Source of the DNA: an uncultured Clostridia bacterium
GTDB lineage: Bacteria > Bacillota > Clostridia > TANB77 > CAG-508
Direction of reading: 5' to 3'
Assembly: GCA_934141605.1 (NCBI GenBank)
Contig: CAKPCL010000005.1
Span: 22,465 to 86,464, forward strand
Length of the DNA: 64,000 bases
Both the position numbers and the translations under genes were made by a program. Below the pieces are notes generated by a model. The model saw only the letters and a list, made by a program, of their open reading frames with translations. It searched no databases and was not told the origin of the DNA. Positions 1 to 8,429 of the stretch are shown here, one piece after another. Each line of letters opens with the position of its first letter. The stretch's first letter is position 1.

Positions 1-25
1 ATTTGCTCCCCTTTTAAATATAAAT

Positions 26-250
26 TTAATCTTCAGCTGTAAAGTTTTCTTCTTTTACTTCTCCGTCTTTGTCTAGTAATATTGTTATTTTCTTTTCAGC
101 TTCTTCTAAAATTTTATTACATTCCTTTGATATTTTTATTCCGTCTTCAAATTTAGCAATTGATTCATCTAAATTTAAATCTCCTTTTTCTAATTCAGTT
201 ACTATTTTTTCTAAATTTTCCATATTATCTTCAAAATTTGATTTTGACAT
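26..250 (-). CDS. xseB: Exodeoxyribonuclease VII small subunit
   Basis: This 74-residue acidic protein is the small subunit of exonuclease VII, which with XseA degrades single-stranded DNA to oligonucleotides. The sequence shows the family pattern of two helices with FEDNMENLEKIVTELEKGDL near the N-terminus and a FEDGIKISKEC stretch after it. Its length is normal for the family. It lies 32 bp downstream of xseA on the same strand and is the last gene of the asp23-to-xseB run. An AAAAGGAG ribosome binding site precedes the ATG at 250. Identification is secure from motif and neighbour. Confidence 0.95.
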   Translation of the reverse strand: MSKSNFEDNMENLEKIVTELEKGDLNLDESIAKFEDGIKISKECNKILEEAEKKITILLDKDGEVKEENFTAED

Positions 251-282
251 ATAAATATTCTCCTTTTAATTTTCGAGGTCTA

Positions 283-1476
283 TTATATAATAGTAGCCTT
301 TTTTTCTCCATCTACAAACTTAATATCTATTTTATCTCCTTGTTTCAAATCATTAGCACTCTTAACTATTTTATTGTCTTTTTCTGTTATCGAAAATCCT
401 CTGGTTAAAGTTTTTAGAGGACTTAGGGCATCTAGTTTTGATGTCAATTCTATATATTTTGTTTGTTCTTCTTTTTGCTTAATTTTTATAATATTTTCTA
501 ATCTTTTTAAATACACATCTATTTTCAAATAATTATCATTAATATTTCTAAAAGGTTCTTTAAAAAATCTACTAGACATACATTTTTCATATCTTAGTTT
601 CATTATTTCAACCTTTTTAATTAGTGATAATCGTAGTCTGTTTTGATATGTATTTATTTTTTGTTTTACTTCGTACACATCTGGTACAGCTAATTCTGCC
701 GCTGCTGATGGTGTTGGTGCTCTTAAGTCTGCGACAAAGTCTGAAATTGAAAAATCAGTTTCATGTCCAACTGCAGAAATTATTGGTATTTTTGAGTTAT
801 AAATTGCATGTGCTACTATCTCTTCATTAAAAGGCCATAGGTCTTCCAAAGAACCTCCTCCTCTTGCTAAAATCAACACATCTGCTTGTTGTTTATCGTT
901 CATAAATTTGATTCCTTCAGCTATTTTTTCAGATGCGCCTTCTCCTTGAACAGGAACTGGATATAATCTAATATGTACATTTGGATTTCTTCTTGTACTT
1001 ACATTTATTATATCTCTTATTACTGAACCAGTCTGTGATGTTAAAACTCCTATTATTTTGGGCATAACTGGAATTTTTTGTTTATGCCTTTCATCAAAAT
1101 ATCCTTCTTGTTCTAGTCTTTGTTTTAATTCTTCGTACTTTTTATATAATGCTCCTATTCCGTCTTCTTGCATAGCTTTTACATATATTTGGTAAACTCC
1201 GTCTCTTTCAAAGACTGAAACTCCACCTAATACAAATACTTTCATACCATCTTTTGGCATAAAATCTAGTCTTTGTGCATAACTTTTAAACATTATACAT
1301 TTTATCAATGAATTTTCATCTTTTAAAGTAAAATACATATGACCTGTATAATGATTTTTAAAGTTAGATATTTCGCCTTTTACTAGTACATTATTTAAGT
1401 ACTCATCATCAGCAATTTTGTCTTTTATATAGTTATTTAATTGGCTTACACTTATTGCCATGCTTTCATAATTCAT
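283..1476 (-). CDS. xseA: Exodeoxyribonuclease VII large subunit
   Basis: The 397-residue protein is the catalytic subunit of exonuclease VII. An N-terminal OB-fold (about residues 8-105) precedes the nuclease core, where GVLTSQTGSVIRDI, ARGGGSLEDLWPFN and SAVGHETDFSISDFVADLRA are all visible. A coiled-coil region (about 270-370) binds the small subunit. The family is usually 400-450 residues, so this is a compact member. An AGAGGT site precedes the ATG at 1476. It sits between nusB and xseB, an arrangement common in Bacillota. Confidence 0.97.
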   Translation of the reverse strand: MNYESMAISVSQLNNYIKDKIADDEYLNNVLVKGEISNFKNHYTGHMYFTLKDENSLIKCIMFKSYAQRLDFMPKDGMKVFVLGGVSVFERDGVYQIYVKAMQEDGIGALYKKYEELKQRLEQEGYFDERHKQKIPVMPKIIGVLTSQTGSVIRDIINVSTRRNPNVHIRLYPVPVQGEGASEKIAEGIKFMNDKQQADVLILARGGGSLEDLWPFNEEIVAHAIYNSKIPIISAVGHETDFSISDFVADLRAPTPSAAAELAVPDVYEVKQKINTYQNRLRLSLIKKVEIMKLRYEKCMSSRFFKEPFRNINDNYLKIDVYLKRLENIIKIKQKEEQTKYIELTSKLDALSPLKTLTRGFSITEKDNKIVKSANDLKQGDKIDIKFVDGEKKATII

Positions 1477-1506
1477 GTTTTACCTCTTATAAGTTTATAT
1501 TTTGGC

Positions 1507-1911
1507 TTACATATCTTTTACTATACTTGCTAAAACTCCATTAACAAAATTTTTTGATTTATCTTCTCCATATTTTTTTGCAAGTTCTACTGCTTCATTT
1601 ATTGCTACTTTATATGGTACTTCGCTAAATTTTATTTCATATATTGCAAGTTTTAGTATTGTTAAATCTATTTTAGAAATTCTATTTAATTTCCACTCTT
1701 CTTTTAAATTTTCTTGAATACTGTCTAAAATTTCCTTTTCATTTTTATTTATACCTAAAATTACATTTTTTATATATTCTTTAGCTTCTTCATCTTTTAT
1801 TTCATTACTTTCAAAAAACAAATCTATTTGTTCTTCTATATTTTCAGCTTTTTGAATTTCTAAACTATATATTAATTTAAAAGCATTTTCTCTAATTGCT
1901 GACCTATTCAT
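1507..1911 (-). CDS. nusB: Transcription antitermination factor NusB
   Basis: NusB is a small helical RNA-binding protein that joins NusE/S10 at boxA sites to promote antitermination of rRNA operons. The opening residues MNRSAIRENAFKLIYSLEIQ and the C-terminal stretch YKVAINEAVELAKKYGEDKS are diagnostic. I place the start at the ATG at 1911, about 9 nt after AAAGGA, rather than at the in-frame TTG three codons upstream. It follows the Asp23-type genes and precedes xseA on the same strand. Confidence 0.95.
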   Translation of the reverse strand: MNRSAIRENAFKLIYSLEIQKAENIEEQIDLFFESNEIKDEEAKEYIKNVILGINKNEKEILDSIQENLKEEWKLNRISKIDLTILKLAIYEIKFSEVPYKVAINEAVELAKKYGEDKSKNFVNGVLASIVKDM

Positions 1912-1950
1912 TTTTTTCAATCCTTTCGATTTTCTTTGTTATAATTATTT

Positions 1951-2154
1951 TTACATTTTATCGATAAATTTTTTTAGTTTTAATTTTACATCATCTTTAT
2001 TTCTTTGAACATAGTTTCCAATAAAAGCTCCTGCTAATATTAATAGAATTCCAACTATTAATTCGTATAATCTTGTAGCTAATATTACTATTGCAACAAT
2101 TACTCCTATTATTGCACCCAAATATTGACTTATAAATTTTTTAATATCTTCCAT
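1951..2154 (-). CDS. DUF2273 small membrane protein
   Basis: This 67-residue protein has two predicted membrane segments (about residues 12-27 and 30-47) and a basic C-terminal tail. It matches the small DUF2273 proteins that accompany AmaP and Asp23 in Bacillota, where they are thought to help anchor the Asp23 network at the membrane. It lies directly between amaP and nusB. The family assignment rests on size, topology and neighbourhood. Confidence 0.8.
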   Translation of the reverse strand: MEDIKKFISQYLGAIIGVIVAIVILATRLYELIVGILLILAGAFIGNYVQRNKDDVKLKLKKFIDKM

Positions 2155-2171
2155 AATTCATATTCCCCTTT

Positions 2172-2741
2172 TTATGCTTGTTCTTTTTCTACTCTAGCTG
2201 ATTTTTCTTGTATTGCTTTTTTTATTGTTATATTTACTTCTTTTACATCTAAGTCTGTTGTTTCTTTTACTTTGTTTTTAATTTTATTTTGTAAATCAAC
2301 TGATAAATCTTTTATAACTGTGTCTGCGCCTATTGTTAAATTAATATAAATACTTACATTGTTTTCTTTATCTAATTCTACTCTTGATGTTACTTCTTTG
2401 GCTGTTTTGTATTCTTTTGTAACTGCTTCAACTAAGTTTTCTATAGTTTCTTTTGATATCATTAGTTTACCATTTTCATTTGCTAAAAGGATTCCTTGTT
2501 TATCTTTTATTTCTTTTTTTGATGTAGGATCAAAGAATATACATCTTATTGATAATAATATAAATACTACACTTACTCCTAAAATTATTTTTGATGATGT
2601 TGAAGATACTATTAATGTTTTTACTAAACTTTGTACTATGTCTATATCTAACCAGCCAAATACTAGTAGGCAGGCTATAACTGCCATTATTAATATAACA
2701 TTTGAATATATAATTAATGTGATTTTTTCTATAACTTTCAT
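2172..2741 (-). CDS. amaP: Alkaline shock response membrane anchor protein AmaP
   Basis: The 189-residue protein has two N-terminal transmembrane helices (about residues 8-30 and 50-70) followed by an Asp23-like cytoplasmic domain (about 80-180). That domain contains the family-type stretch KEVTSRVELDKENNVSIYIN. AmaP tethers Asp23 to the inner face of the cell membrane. Its placement directly after asp23 and before a DUF2273 gene is the standard order. The function is inferred from the Staphylococcus aureus homologue. Confidence 0.85.
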   Translation of the reverse strand: MKVIEKITLIIYSNVILIMAVIACLLVFGWLDIDIVQSLVKTLIVSSTSSKIILGVSVVFILLSIRCIFFDPTSKKEIKDKQGILLANENGKLMISKETIENLVEAVTKEYKTAKEVTSRVELDKENNVSIYINLTIGADTVIKDLSVDLQNKIKNKVKETTDLDVKEVNITIKKAIQEKSARVEKEQA

Positions 2742-2780
2742 TTCTTTTTACCTCTCTTTTTTCTTTGTATTTTAATTTAA

Positions 2781-3278
2781 TTAATCATTTGAAGTTGTTT
2801 CTTCTTCAGTTTGTTTTTCTTCTTTTTTGTTATCTTTTACTATGTCTGTATTTACACCTTGAATGTGTACATTTACTTCTTCTACTTTAAATCCTGTCAT
2901 TCCTTCTACTGATTTTTTTACTCTATTTTGTATTTCGAATGCTACATCTGGTATTCTTGAGCCATATTCTACTATGATGTTTACATCTATTTTTGCTGTA
3001 TTATCTGTTTTTTCTACTTTTATTCCTTTTGCCATGTTTTTCTTTCCGCTTAAAACTTCTGAAATCCCTCCTGCAAATCCTCCTGACATTGATGCTACTC
3101 CTTGTACTTCTGATACAGCTACTCCTGCTATTACTGCGATTACATCATTTGATATTTCTATTCCGTTTTCTTTTTCATCTTGTCCTTGTTCTTTTACTTG
3201 TTCACCGTTGTTCACTTCTTGTTTTTCTAGTTCTTCATTTTCTAGTTTTTCATTTTTTAGTTTTTCGTTTTCTTCCAT
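2781..3278 (-). CDS. Asp23/Gls24 family envelope stress response protein
   Basis: This is a 165-residue Asp23-family protein. The core (about residues 35-145) shows ISNDVIAVIAGVAVSEVQGV and VEEVNVHIQGV, both typical of the family. Both ends are highly charged and rich in Glu and Lys, as is common in clostridial members. Asp23 proteins polymerise under the membrane and contribute to cell envelope homeostasis. An AAAGGAGG site lies upstream of the ATG, and the gene appears to head the transcription unit running to xseB. A strong terminator upstream separates it from fmt. Confidence 0.9.
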   Translation of the reverse strand: MEENEKLKNEKLENEELEKQEVNNGEQVKEQGQDEKENGIEISNDVIAVIAGVAVSEVQGVASMSGGFAGGISEVLSGKKNMAKGIKVEKTDNTAKIDVNIIVEYGSRIPDVAFEIQNRVKKSVEGMTGFKVEEVNVHIQGVNTDIVKDNKKEEKQTEEETTSND

Positions 3279-3300
3279 GTAAAATTCCTCCTTTACAATA

Positions 3301-3345
3301 AAAAAATTGATATACTTAAATCATGTTATAAGTATATCAATTTTT
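3301..3345 (-). terminator. Terminator between fmt and asp23
   Basis: A near-perfect inverted repeat of about 16 bp per arm (AAAAATTGATATACTT and its complement) flanks a 12-nt loop and ends in a T-run on the minus strand. It would terminate transcripts coming from fmt before asp23. Confidence 0.8.
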
Positions 3346-3395
3346 AGCATTTTTTACAACCTTTTTTGAGTATTTTATAATTTATTTTTATTGTA

Positions 3396-4355
3396 TTATT
3401 TAAATACTTCAAACTCATCAATTTGATTTCCCCTTAAGAAATCTCCTATGCTCATTTTTCTAGAATTTTCTCCTTGAATTTCTAACACTTGTAAAATTCC
3501 GTCTTTAGTTTTAATAAATAGCCCATCTCTTTGGTCTGATACCAAAACAGTACCATTTCTAAATATTTTTATATTGTCTGCATCATATCCAACATTTTTT
3601 GCAACATCAACTTTCCAAAACTTAATTTTTTTATCATTTAAAAATGTGTACGCACCCATAATTGGATTTAAGCCTCTTACCAAATTTTTAATTTCTTTAG
3701 CACTTTTATTTTCCCAATCAATTTTCGCCATCTCTTTATTTAGCATTGGAGCTAATGTATAGCCATCTCCTTGTTTTTCTCTTGGTGCAGTACCACTTTC
3801 AATTTGCTTCAAAGTTTCTACTAATAATTTCCCACCAATTTCAGAAAGTCTATCCCATAATTCTCCTGTTGTCTCATCTTCTCCAATAGTCACTTCCTCT
3901 TTCAAAATCATATCACCTGTATCCATACCAACATCCATATACATTGTAGTAATACCAGTTTTCTTGTCTCCATTTAAAACTGCCCATTGAATAGGTGCAG
4001 CCCCTCTATATTTAGGAAGTAATGAACCATGAACATTTATGCACCCTTTATCAGGAATATCTAATATCTCTTTTGGAAGAATTTTCCCGTATGCCACAAC
4101 ACAAATAACATCTGGCTGTATTTTTTTAATTTCATCTATAAACTCTTGATTATTTCTTACCTTTTCTGGTTGATATACAGGTATATTTTTTTCAATAGCA
4201 AACTCTTTTACAGGAGATGCTACCATTTTCATACCTCTTCCTTTTGGCTTATCCGGATTTGTAACAACACCTAGTATATTATATCCTGCATTATATACAG
4301 ACTCTAAGCTTTCTCTTGCAAAATCTGGTGTTCCCATAAATAAAATATTTAGCAT
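3396..4355 (-). CDS. fmt: Methionyl-tRNA formyltransferase
   Basis: Fmt formylates initiator Met-tRNA using 10-formyltetrahydrofolate. The 319-residue protein has the N-terminal formyltransferase fold with HGSLLPKYRGAAPIQWA and MDVGMDTGDM, and the C-terminal OB-fold (from about residue 205). The length is standard. The neighbouring def and priA make up the usual priA-def-fmt order. An AAAGGAGG site precedes the ATG. Confidence 0.97.
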   Translation of the reverse strand: MLNILFMGTPDFARESLESVYNAGYNILGVVTNPDKPKGRGMKMVASPVKEFAIEKNIPVYQPEKVRNNQEFIDEIKKIQPDVICVVAYGKILPKEILDIPDKGCINVHGSLLPKYRGAAPIQWAVLNGDKKTGITTMYMDVGMDTGDMILKEEVTIGEDETTGELWDRLSEIGGKLLVETLKQIESGTAPREKQGDGYTLAPMLNKEMAKIDWENKSAKEIKNLVRGLNPIMGAYTFLNDKKIKFWKVDVAKNVGYDADNIKIFRNGTVLVSDQRDGLFIKTKDGILQVLEIQGENSRKMSIGDFLRGNQIDEFEVFK

Positions 4356-4370
4356 ATAACTTCCTCCTTT

Positions 4371-4432
4371 TGTCCAAACGGGACGGTTCTATTTGGACAT
4401 TTTGTCCATTGGGGACGGTTCTGTTTGGACAT
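4371..4432. repeat. Intergenic palindromic repeat, copy 1
   Basis: A REP-like element built from TGTCCAAA and TTTGGACA inverted arms around a GGGACGGTTC core. This copy has two core units in tandem. Related copies occur at 4949-5009 and 52806-52852. It fills the space between def and fmt. Confidence 0.8.
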
Positions 4433-4450
4433 TTTCGACATTTCTCGACA

Positions 4451-4927
4451 TTATTTTTCTGGTTCTACATATTCCAATGTTCCAGGAACAATTTTATCAA
4501 TAAAGACTTCACCCTCTAAATGGTCTAATTCGTGGCAAATAGCTTGTGCTAACAAGTCCTTTGCCTTTACTTTTACTCTTTTTCCAGTTCTATCAGTATA
4601 TTCCGCTGTCACTTCTTCTGGTCTAATAACCTTTGCAAATTTATTTGGAAAACTTAAACAACCTTCATCAACTTCATGCTCACCTTTTGTTTTCAAAATA
4701 ATTGGATTTATTAAAGTAATTGGTCCTTTATCATCATACAAATCAATAACAACTACTCTTTTCAAAACACCCACTTGAACAGCAGCTAATCCTACACCAT
4801 TATATTTATGCATTGTATCTATCATATCATCTATTAATATCTGTAATTTGTCATCAATTACTTCAACTTCTCTTGATTTCTTTTTTAGAATTTCGTCTCC
4901 TTCTAATCTTAAATTTCTTATTGCCAA
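4451..4927 (-). CDS. def: Peptide deformylase
   Basis: Def removes the formyl group from the N-terminus of nascent proteins and is a metal-dependent hydrolase. All three signature motifs are present: GVGLAAVQVG, EGCLSFP and QAICHELDHLEG (the HELDH metal site with its glutamate). The 158-residue length is normal. The start is a TTG at 4927 preceded by GGGGGA. No ATG lies near the ribosome binding site. The gene is flanked on both sides by the same palindromic repeat and sits between priA and fmt. Confidence 0.97.
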   Translation of the reverse strand: MAIRNLRLEGDEILKKKSREVEVIDDKLQILIDDMIDTMHKYNGVGLAAVQVGVLKRVVVIDLYDDKGPITLINPIILKTKGEHEVDEGCLSFPNKFAKVIRPEEVTAEYTDRTGKRVKVKAKDLLAQAICHELDHLEGEVFIDKIVPGTLEYVEPEK

Positions 4928-4948
4928 TTTTATTCCCCCTATTCAAAA

Positions 4949-5009
4949 TGTCCATTTAGAACCGTCCCAAATGGACAAAATGTCCAAAAAGAACCGTCCC
5001 GTTTGGACA
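4949..5009. repeat. Intergenic palindromic repeat, copy 2
   Basis: The same TGTCCAAA/TTTGGACA palindromic family as at 4371-4432, here in the opposite orientation with GAACCGTCCC cores. It starts immediately after the priA stop codon and fills the priA-def gap. Confidence 0.8.
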
Positions 5010-7247
5010 TTATACCATATTGTTTGGATTTACATCTATTGTAATTTTGGTATTTTTATAATTCTTTTCATATATATTTTTTAATAATGCATTTAAAGTT
5101 TCATTTGTTTTTTCATCCACATTTCCTTTTATTATAATTCTCCATCTAATTTTGTTTTGTATTTTGTCTATTGGAGATGGCATTGGTTTAAATATCTTGA
5201 ATTTTTCATTGTCTAATTTTTGTTTTAAGTTTTCATAAGTGTAATTTGAAACTTTTTGTATTTCTTTTTCGTCTATACTACTAAATGCAATTACTATTAT
5301 ATCGCAAAATGGTGGATATTTCAACTGTTTTCTTAAAGCTATTTCTGTTTCATAGAATTTTTCATAATCTTGTTTTTGGGCATCTTGAATACTGAAGCTT
5401 TCTGGATTATAACTTTGTATTATTACTTTTCCTGGTAGTTTTTCTCTTCCTGCTCTTCCTGCTACTTGTGTTAGTATTTGAAATGTTCTTTCTGTTGCTC
5501 TATAATCGTCTATATTTAAAGAACTGTCTGCTGCTATAACTCCTACTAAAGTTACTTTTGGAAAATGATGTCCTTTTACTACCATTTGAGTTCCAATTAG
5601 TATATCAATATCGTCGTTTTTAAATTTATTAAGTATTTCTTCGTGTGAATTCTTTTTAGTAACTGTGTCTATATCCATTCTTATTGTTTTTGCATTTGGA
5701 AATTGTTTGTGTATTTCTTGTTCTAGTTTTTGTGTTCCTGTTCCAAAATATCTTATTTTATCACTTCCGCATTCTGGACATGTTTTTACTAAATTTTCTT
5801 CATATCCACAATAATGACACTTTAATTTATTTTCATAACTATGATATGTCATGCTGATATTACAATTTTTACATTTTATAGTATATCCACAATTTCTGCA
5901 CATTATAAAAGTCGAATACCCTCTTCTGTTCAAAAATAGTATTGTTTGAAGTTTATTATCCAAATTCTGTTCTATTGCTTTGTATAGTTCATTGCTTAAC
6001 ATTGATTTATTCCCATTTGCAAGTTCTTGTTTTAAGTCTATTATTTCTACTTTTGGTAAGTTTGAATTATTTGCTCTTTTTGTCAATTTTAAAAGTGTTA
6101 TTTTTTTTATATCTTTTGCATTGTAAAATGTTGTTAAATCAGGTGTTGCACTTCCTAGTAAAAGCGGTATTTTTCTCTCTATTGCTATTTTTTGTGCAAC
6201 TTCTTTTGCATTGTATTTTGGAGTTGCCTCTGATTTATATGAACTATCGTGTTCTTCATCTATTATGATTATTCCTAAATTTGGAGCTGGTGCAAATATT
6301 GCAGACCTTGCTCCGATTACGATTTTTGCTTTTCCTTCTTGTATCCTTTTCCACTCATCATGTCTTTCTCCTATTGATAACTTACTATGTAAAACCGCAA
6401 TTTTTTCTTTTCCGAATCTTGATATAAATCTATCTAGCATTTGTGGTGTTAATGAAATTTCTGGAACTAATACAATTGCTGTTTTGTCTTCTTTTATGAC
6501 TTTATTTATTAATTGCAAGTATACTTCTGTTTTTCCTGAACCTGTTACACCATATAGTAGAAATTGTTGATATCTATTATTATCAATTGCATTTGATACT
6601 TTAGTAAACGCATTTTGTTGTTCATCTGTCAATTTTAAATTTTGTGTATTTTCTATGTTTTTTCTATCTAATGGATTTCTTTCTATCTTTGTTTCAAGTA
6701 ATTCTAAATAGTTATTCTTAATAAGAGTATTTACTATTCCTCTTGAGCAGTCTGTAAAAGCTTCTATTTCTGGTATAGTACACCCTTCATTATCTTTAAC
6801 AAAATTTAGTATTTTGATTTGTTTATCTGATTTTATTTTTCCATTTTTTATTTCAAAACTAATTTCATCAAAATCTTTTTTAAAGTAAATAACATTTATC
6901 TTCTTGTCTTGAATTCTTTTATTTACATCTTTTGTTCTAGTTCCTGGTGTTTGCATTAGTTTAATACATTCTGATACATTACAAAAATATTTATTTGCCA
7001 ACCAGTTTGCAAGTTCTATCTGTTTATCTGTTAAACCTGTTTCTACTTTTGCTATATCTTTGATTTCAAAATTAGATGATGGTTTTATGCTTACAACATG
7101 TGCTTCTTCTAAGTTTTTAAATCTACCAAATGGTACCAAAACTTTGCTTCCTACAAATACCATTTCTTCTAGTTCTTTTGGTATGTTGTAGTCGAAGGTT
7201 CTATTTAATTTTTTTGCTGTACTATTTATTATTACTTCTGCTACCAT
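5010..7247 (-). CDS. priA: Primosomal replication restart helicase PriA
   Basis: PriA recognises stalled forks and reloads the replisome. The protein is about 745 residues with an N-terminal 3'-end-binding domain, a Walker A motif in YGVTGSGKTEVYLQL, a DEEHDSSYK helicase motif II, GSATPDLTT, and a cysteine-rich zinc module (CRNCGYTIKCKNC through CPECGSDK). I choose the ATG at 7247, 8 nt after AAGGAG, over the GTG three codons upstream. The stop codon abuts a palindromic repeat. Confidence 0.97.
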   Translation of the reverse strand: MVAEVIINSTAKKLNRTFDYNIPKELEEMVFVGSKVLVPFGRFKNLEEAHVVSIKPSSNFEIKDIAKVETGLTDKQIELANWLANKYFCNVSECIKLMQTPGTRTKDVNKRIQDKKINVIYFKKDFDEISFEIKNGKIKSDKQIKILNFVKDNEGCTIPEIEAFTDCSRGIVNTLIKNNYLELLETKIERNPLDRKNIENTQNLKLTDEQQNAFTKVSNAIDNNRYQQFLLYGVTGSGKTEVYLQLINKVIKEDKTAIVLVPEISLTPQMLDRFISRFGKEKIAVLHSKLSIGERHDEWKRIQEGKAKIVIGARSAIFAPAPNLGIIIIDEEHDSSYKSEATPKYNAKEVAQKIAIERKIPLLLGSATPDLTTFYNAKDIKKITLLKLTKRANNSNLPKVEIIDLKQELANGNKSMLSNELYKAIEQNLDNKLQTILFLNRRGYSTFIMCRNCGYTIKCKNCNISMTYHSYENKLKCHYCGYEENLVKTCPECGSDKIRYFGTGTQKLEQEIHKQFPNAKTIRMDIDTVTKKNSHEEILNKFKNDDIDILIGTQMVVKGHHFPKVTLVGVIAADSSLNIDDYRATERTFQILTQVAGRAGREKLPGKVIIQSYNPESFSIQDAQKQDYEKFYETEIALRKQLKYPPFCDIIVIAFSSIDEKEIQKVSNYTYENLKQKLDNEKFKIFKPMPSPIDKIQNKIRWRIIIKGNVDEKTNETLNALLKNIYEKNYKNTKITIDVNPNNMV

Positions 7248-7417
7248 TTTGTTCACTCCTTGTTTCTATTGGATATTTTACTATATTTCTTTGTTCAAAT
7301 CAATAAAATATTTTTAAAATGTCAACATTTTTGTGATAGTTCATTGTAATTGTTTTAAATGCTGATATATTAATATTTAATTTTTTATAAACTGTAACAG
7401 TTTTTATTGTTTTATGC

Positions 7418-7423
7418 TATAAT
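7418..7423 (+). promoter_or_regulatory. Putative -10 box of the cation efflux gene
   Basis: A TATAAT hexamer lies about 40 bp upstream of the start codon. No clear TTGACA partner is visible, so only the -10 element is proposed. Confidence 0.45.
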
Positions 7424-7461
7424 ATTTGATATGTCGTAATAAAATGAAATAGGTGAATATT

Positions 7462-8325
7462 ATGTATGAAGAAAGATTTAAATTAACTAAAAAAGTTGGT
7501 GTTTTAGGAATTATAGGTAATGTTTTTTTGTTGGTTATAAAAGCTATTGTTGGTTTTATTTTTAAAAGTCAATCAATGATTGCAGATAGTTTTAACAGTG
7601 CTGGTGACATTTTTGCATCTCTTATGACTTTTATTGGAAATAAAATTGCTAGTGTTCCAAATGATGAAGACCATAATTTTGGTCACGGAAAAGCTGAATA
7701 TATATTTTCAATGTTTATTGGGCTTTCTATGATTTTAGTTGCTGCTAAATTATTTTACGATTCTATAAGTGCATTGATTTTGGGAAGTAAATTGGAGTTT
7801 TCTTGGCTTTTAGTTTTTGTTTGTATTATAACTATTATTGTTAAACTTTTTTTATTTTTATATACTAAAAAGGCTTTTAAGACTCATAATAATATTTTAC
7901 TAGAGTCTAATATGAAGGACCATAGAAATGATTGTATTGTAACTTCTTTTACTTTGATTTCTATTTTACTTACTTTATTTGGTGTTTATTGGGTTGATGG
8001 CGTTGTTGGTATTGGTATTTCTATTTGGATTGGATATACTGGTATTTCAATTTTTTTGGAGAGTTATAATGTTTTAATGGATATTTCTGTTGATGAAAAA
8101 ACTAAGGATTTCATTTTGGATATTATTAATAGTTATAAAGATGTTAAAAAAATTGATAGTATTTCTTCTGCTCCTGTTGGTAGTCAATATATAATTTTTA
8201 TTACTGTTTGTTTAGATGGTAATTTGAGTACTTTTGAGAGTCATGGCTTGGCTAATAGTATTGAGGAGTCTGTTTCTAAGTTGGATAATGTTTATAAGAC
8301 TATTGTTCATGTTGAGCCTATTTAA
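7462..8325 (+). CDS. Cation diffusion facilitator family transporter
   Basis: This 287-residue integral membrane protein belongs to the CDF (cation efflux) family, which exports divalent metals such as Zn, Mn or Fe in exchange for protons. It has six predicted membrane helices. The metal-site pattern MIADSFNSAGD in helix 2 is followed by HNFGHGKAEY and by HRND in helix 5. A short cytoplasmic dimerisation domain forms the C-terminus. The ATG at 7462 follows AGGTG, whereas the GTG nine bases upstream overlaps that site. It is an isolated plus-strand gene. The metal cannot be predicted reliably. Confidence 0.9.
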   Translation: MYEERFKLTKKVGVLGIIGNVFLLVIKAIVGFIFKSQSMIADSFNSAGDIFASLMTFIGNKIASVPNDEDHNFGHGKAEYIFSMFIGLSMILVAAKLFYDSISALILGSKLEFSWLLVFVCIITIIVKLFLFLYTKKAFKTHNNILLESNMKDHRNDCIVTSFTLISILLTLFGVYWVDGVVGIGISIWIGYTGISIFLESYNVLMDISVDEKTKDFILDIINSYKDVKKIDSISSAPVGSQYIIFITVCLDGNLSTFESHGLANSIEESVSKLDNVYKTIVHVEPI

Positions 8326-8340
8326 TTTAATTAATTTAAA

Positions 8341-8370
8341 AAATAAAGTGCAATTTCCGCACTTTATTTT
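8341..8370. terminator. Bidirectional terminator
   Basis: The inverted repeat AAATAAAGTGC...GCACTTTATTT lies between two convergent genes, the cation transporter and the pilin-like gene, with A-rich and T-rich flanks. Confidence 0.75.
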
Positions 8371-8429
8371 ACTTCTATTGCACCTTAAATATTTTAAAAT
8401 TTACACACTAATTTTAATAAGTTCGTCTT

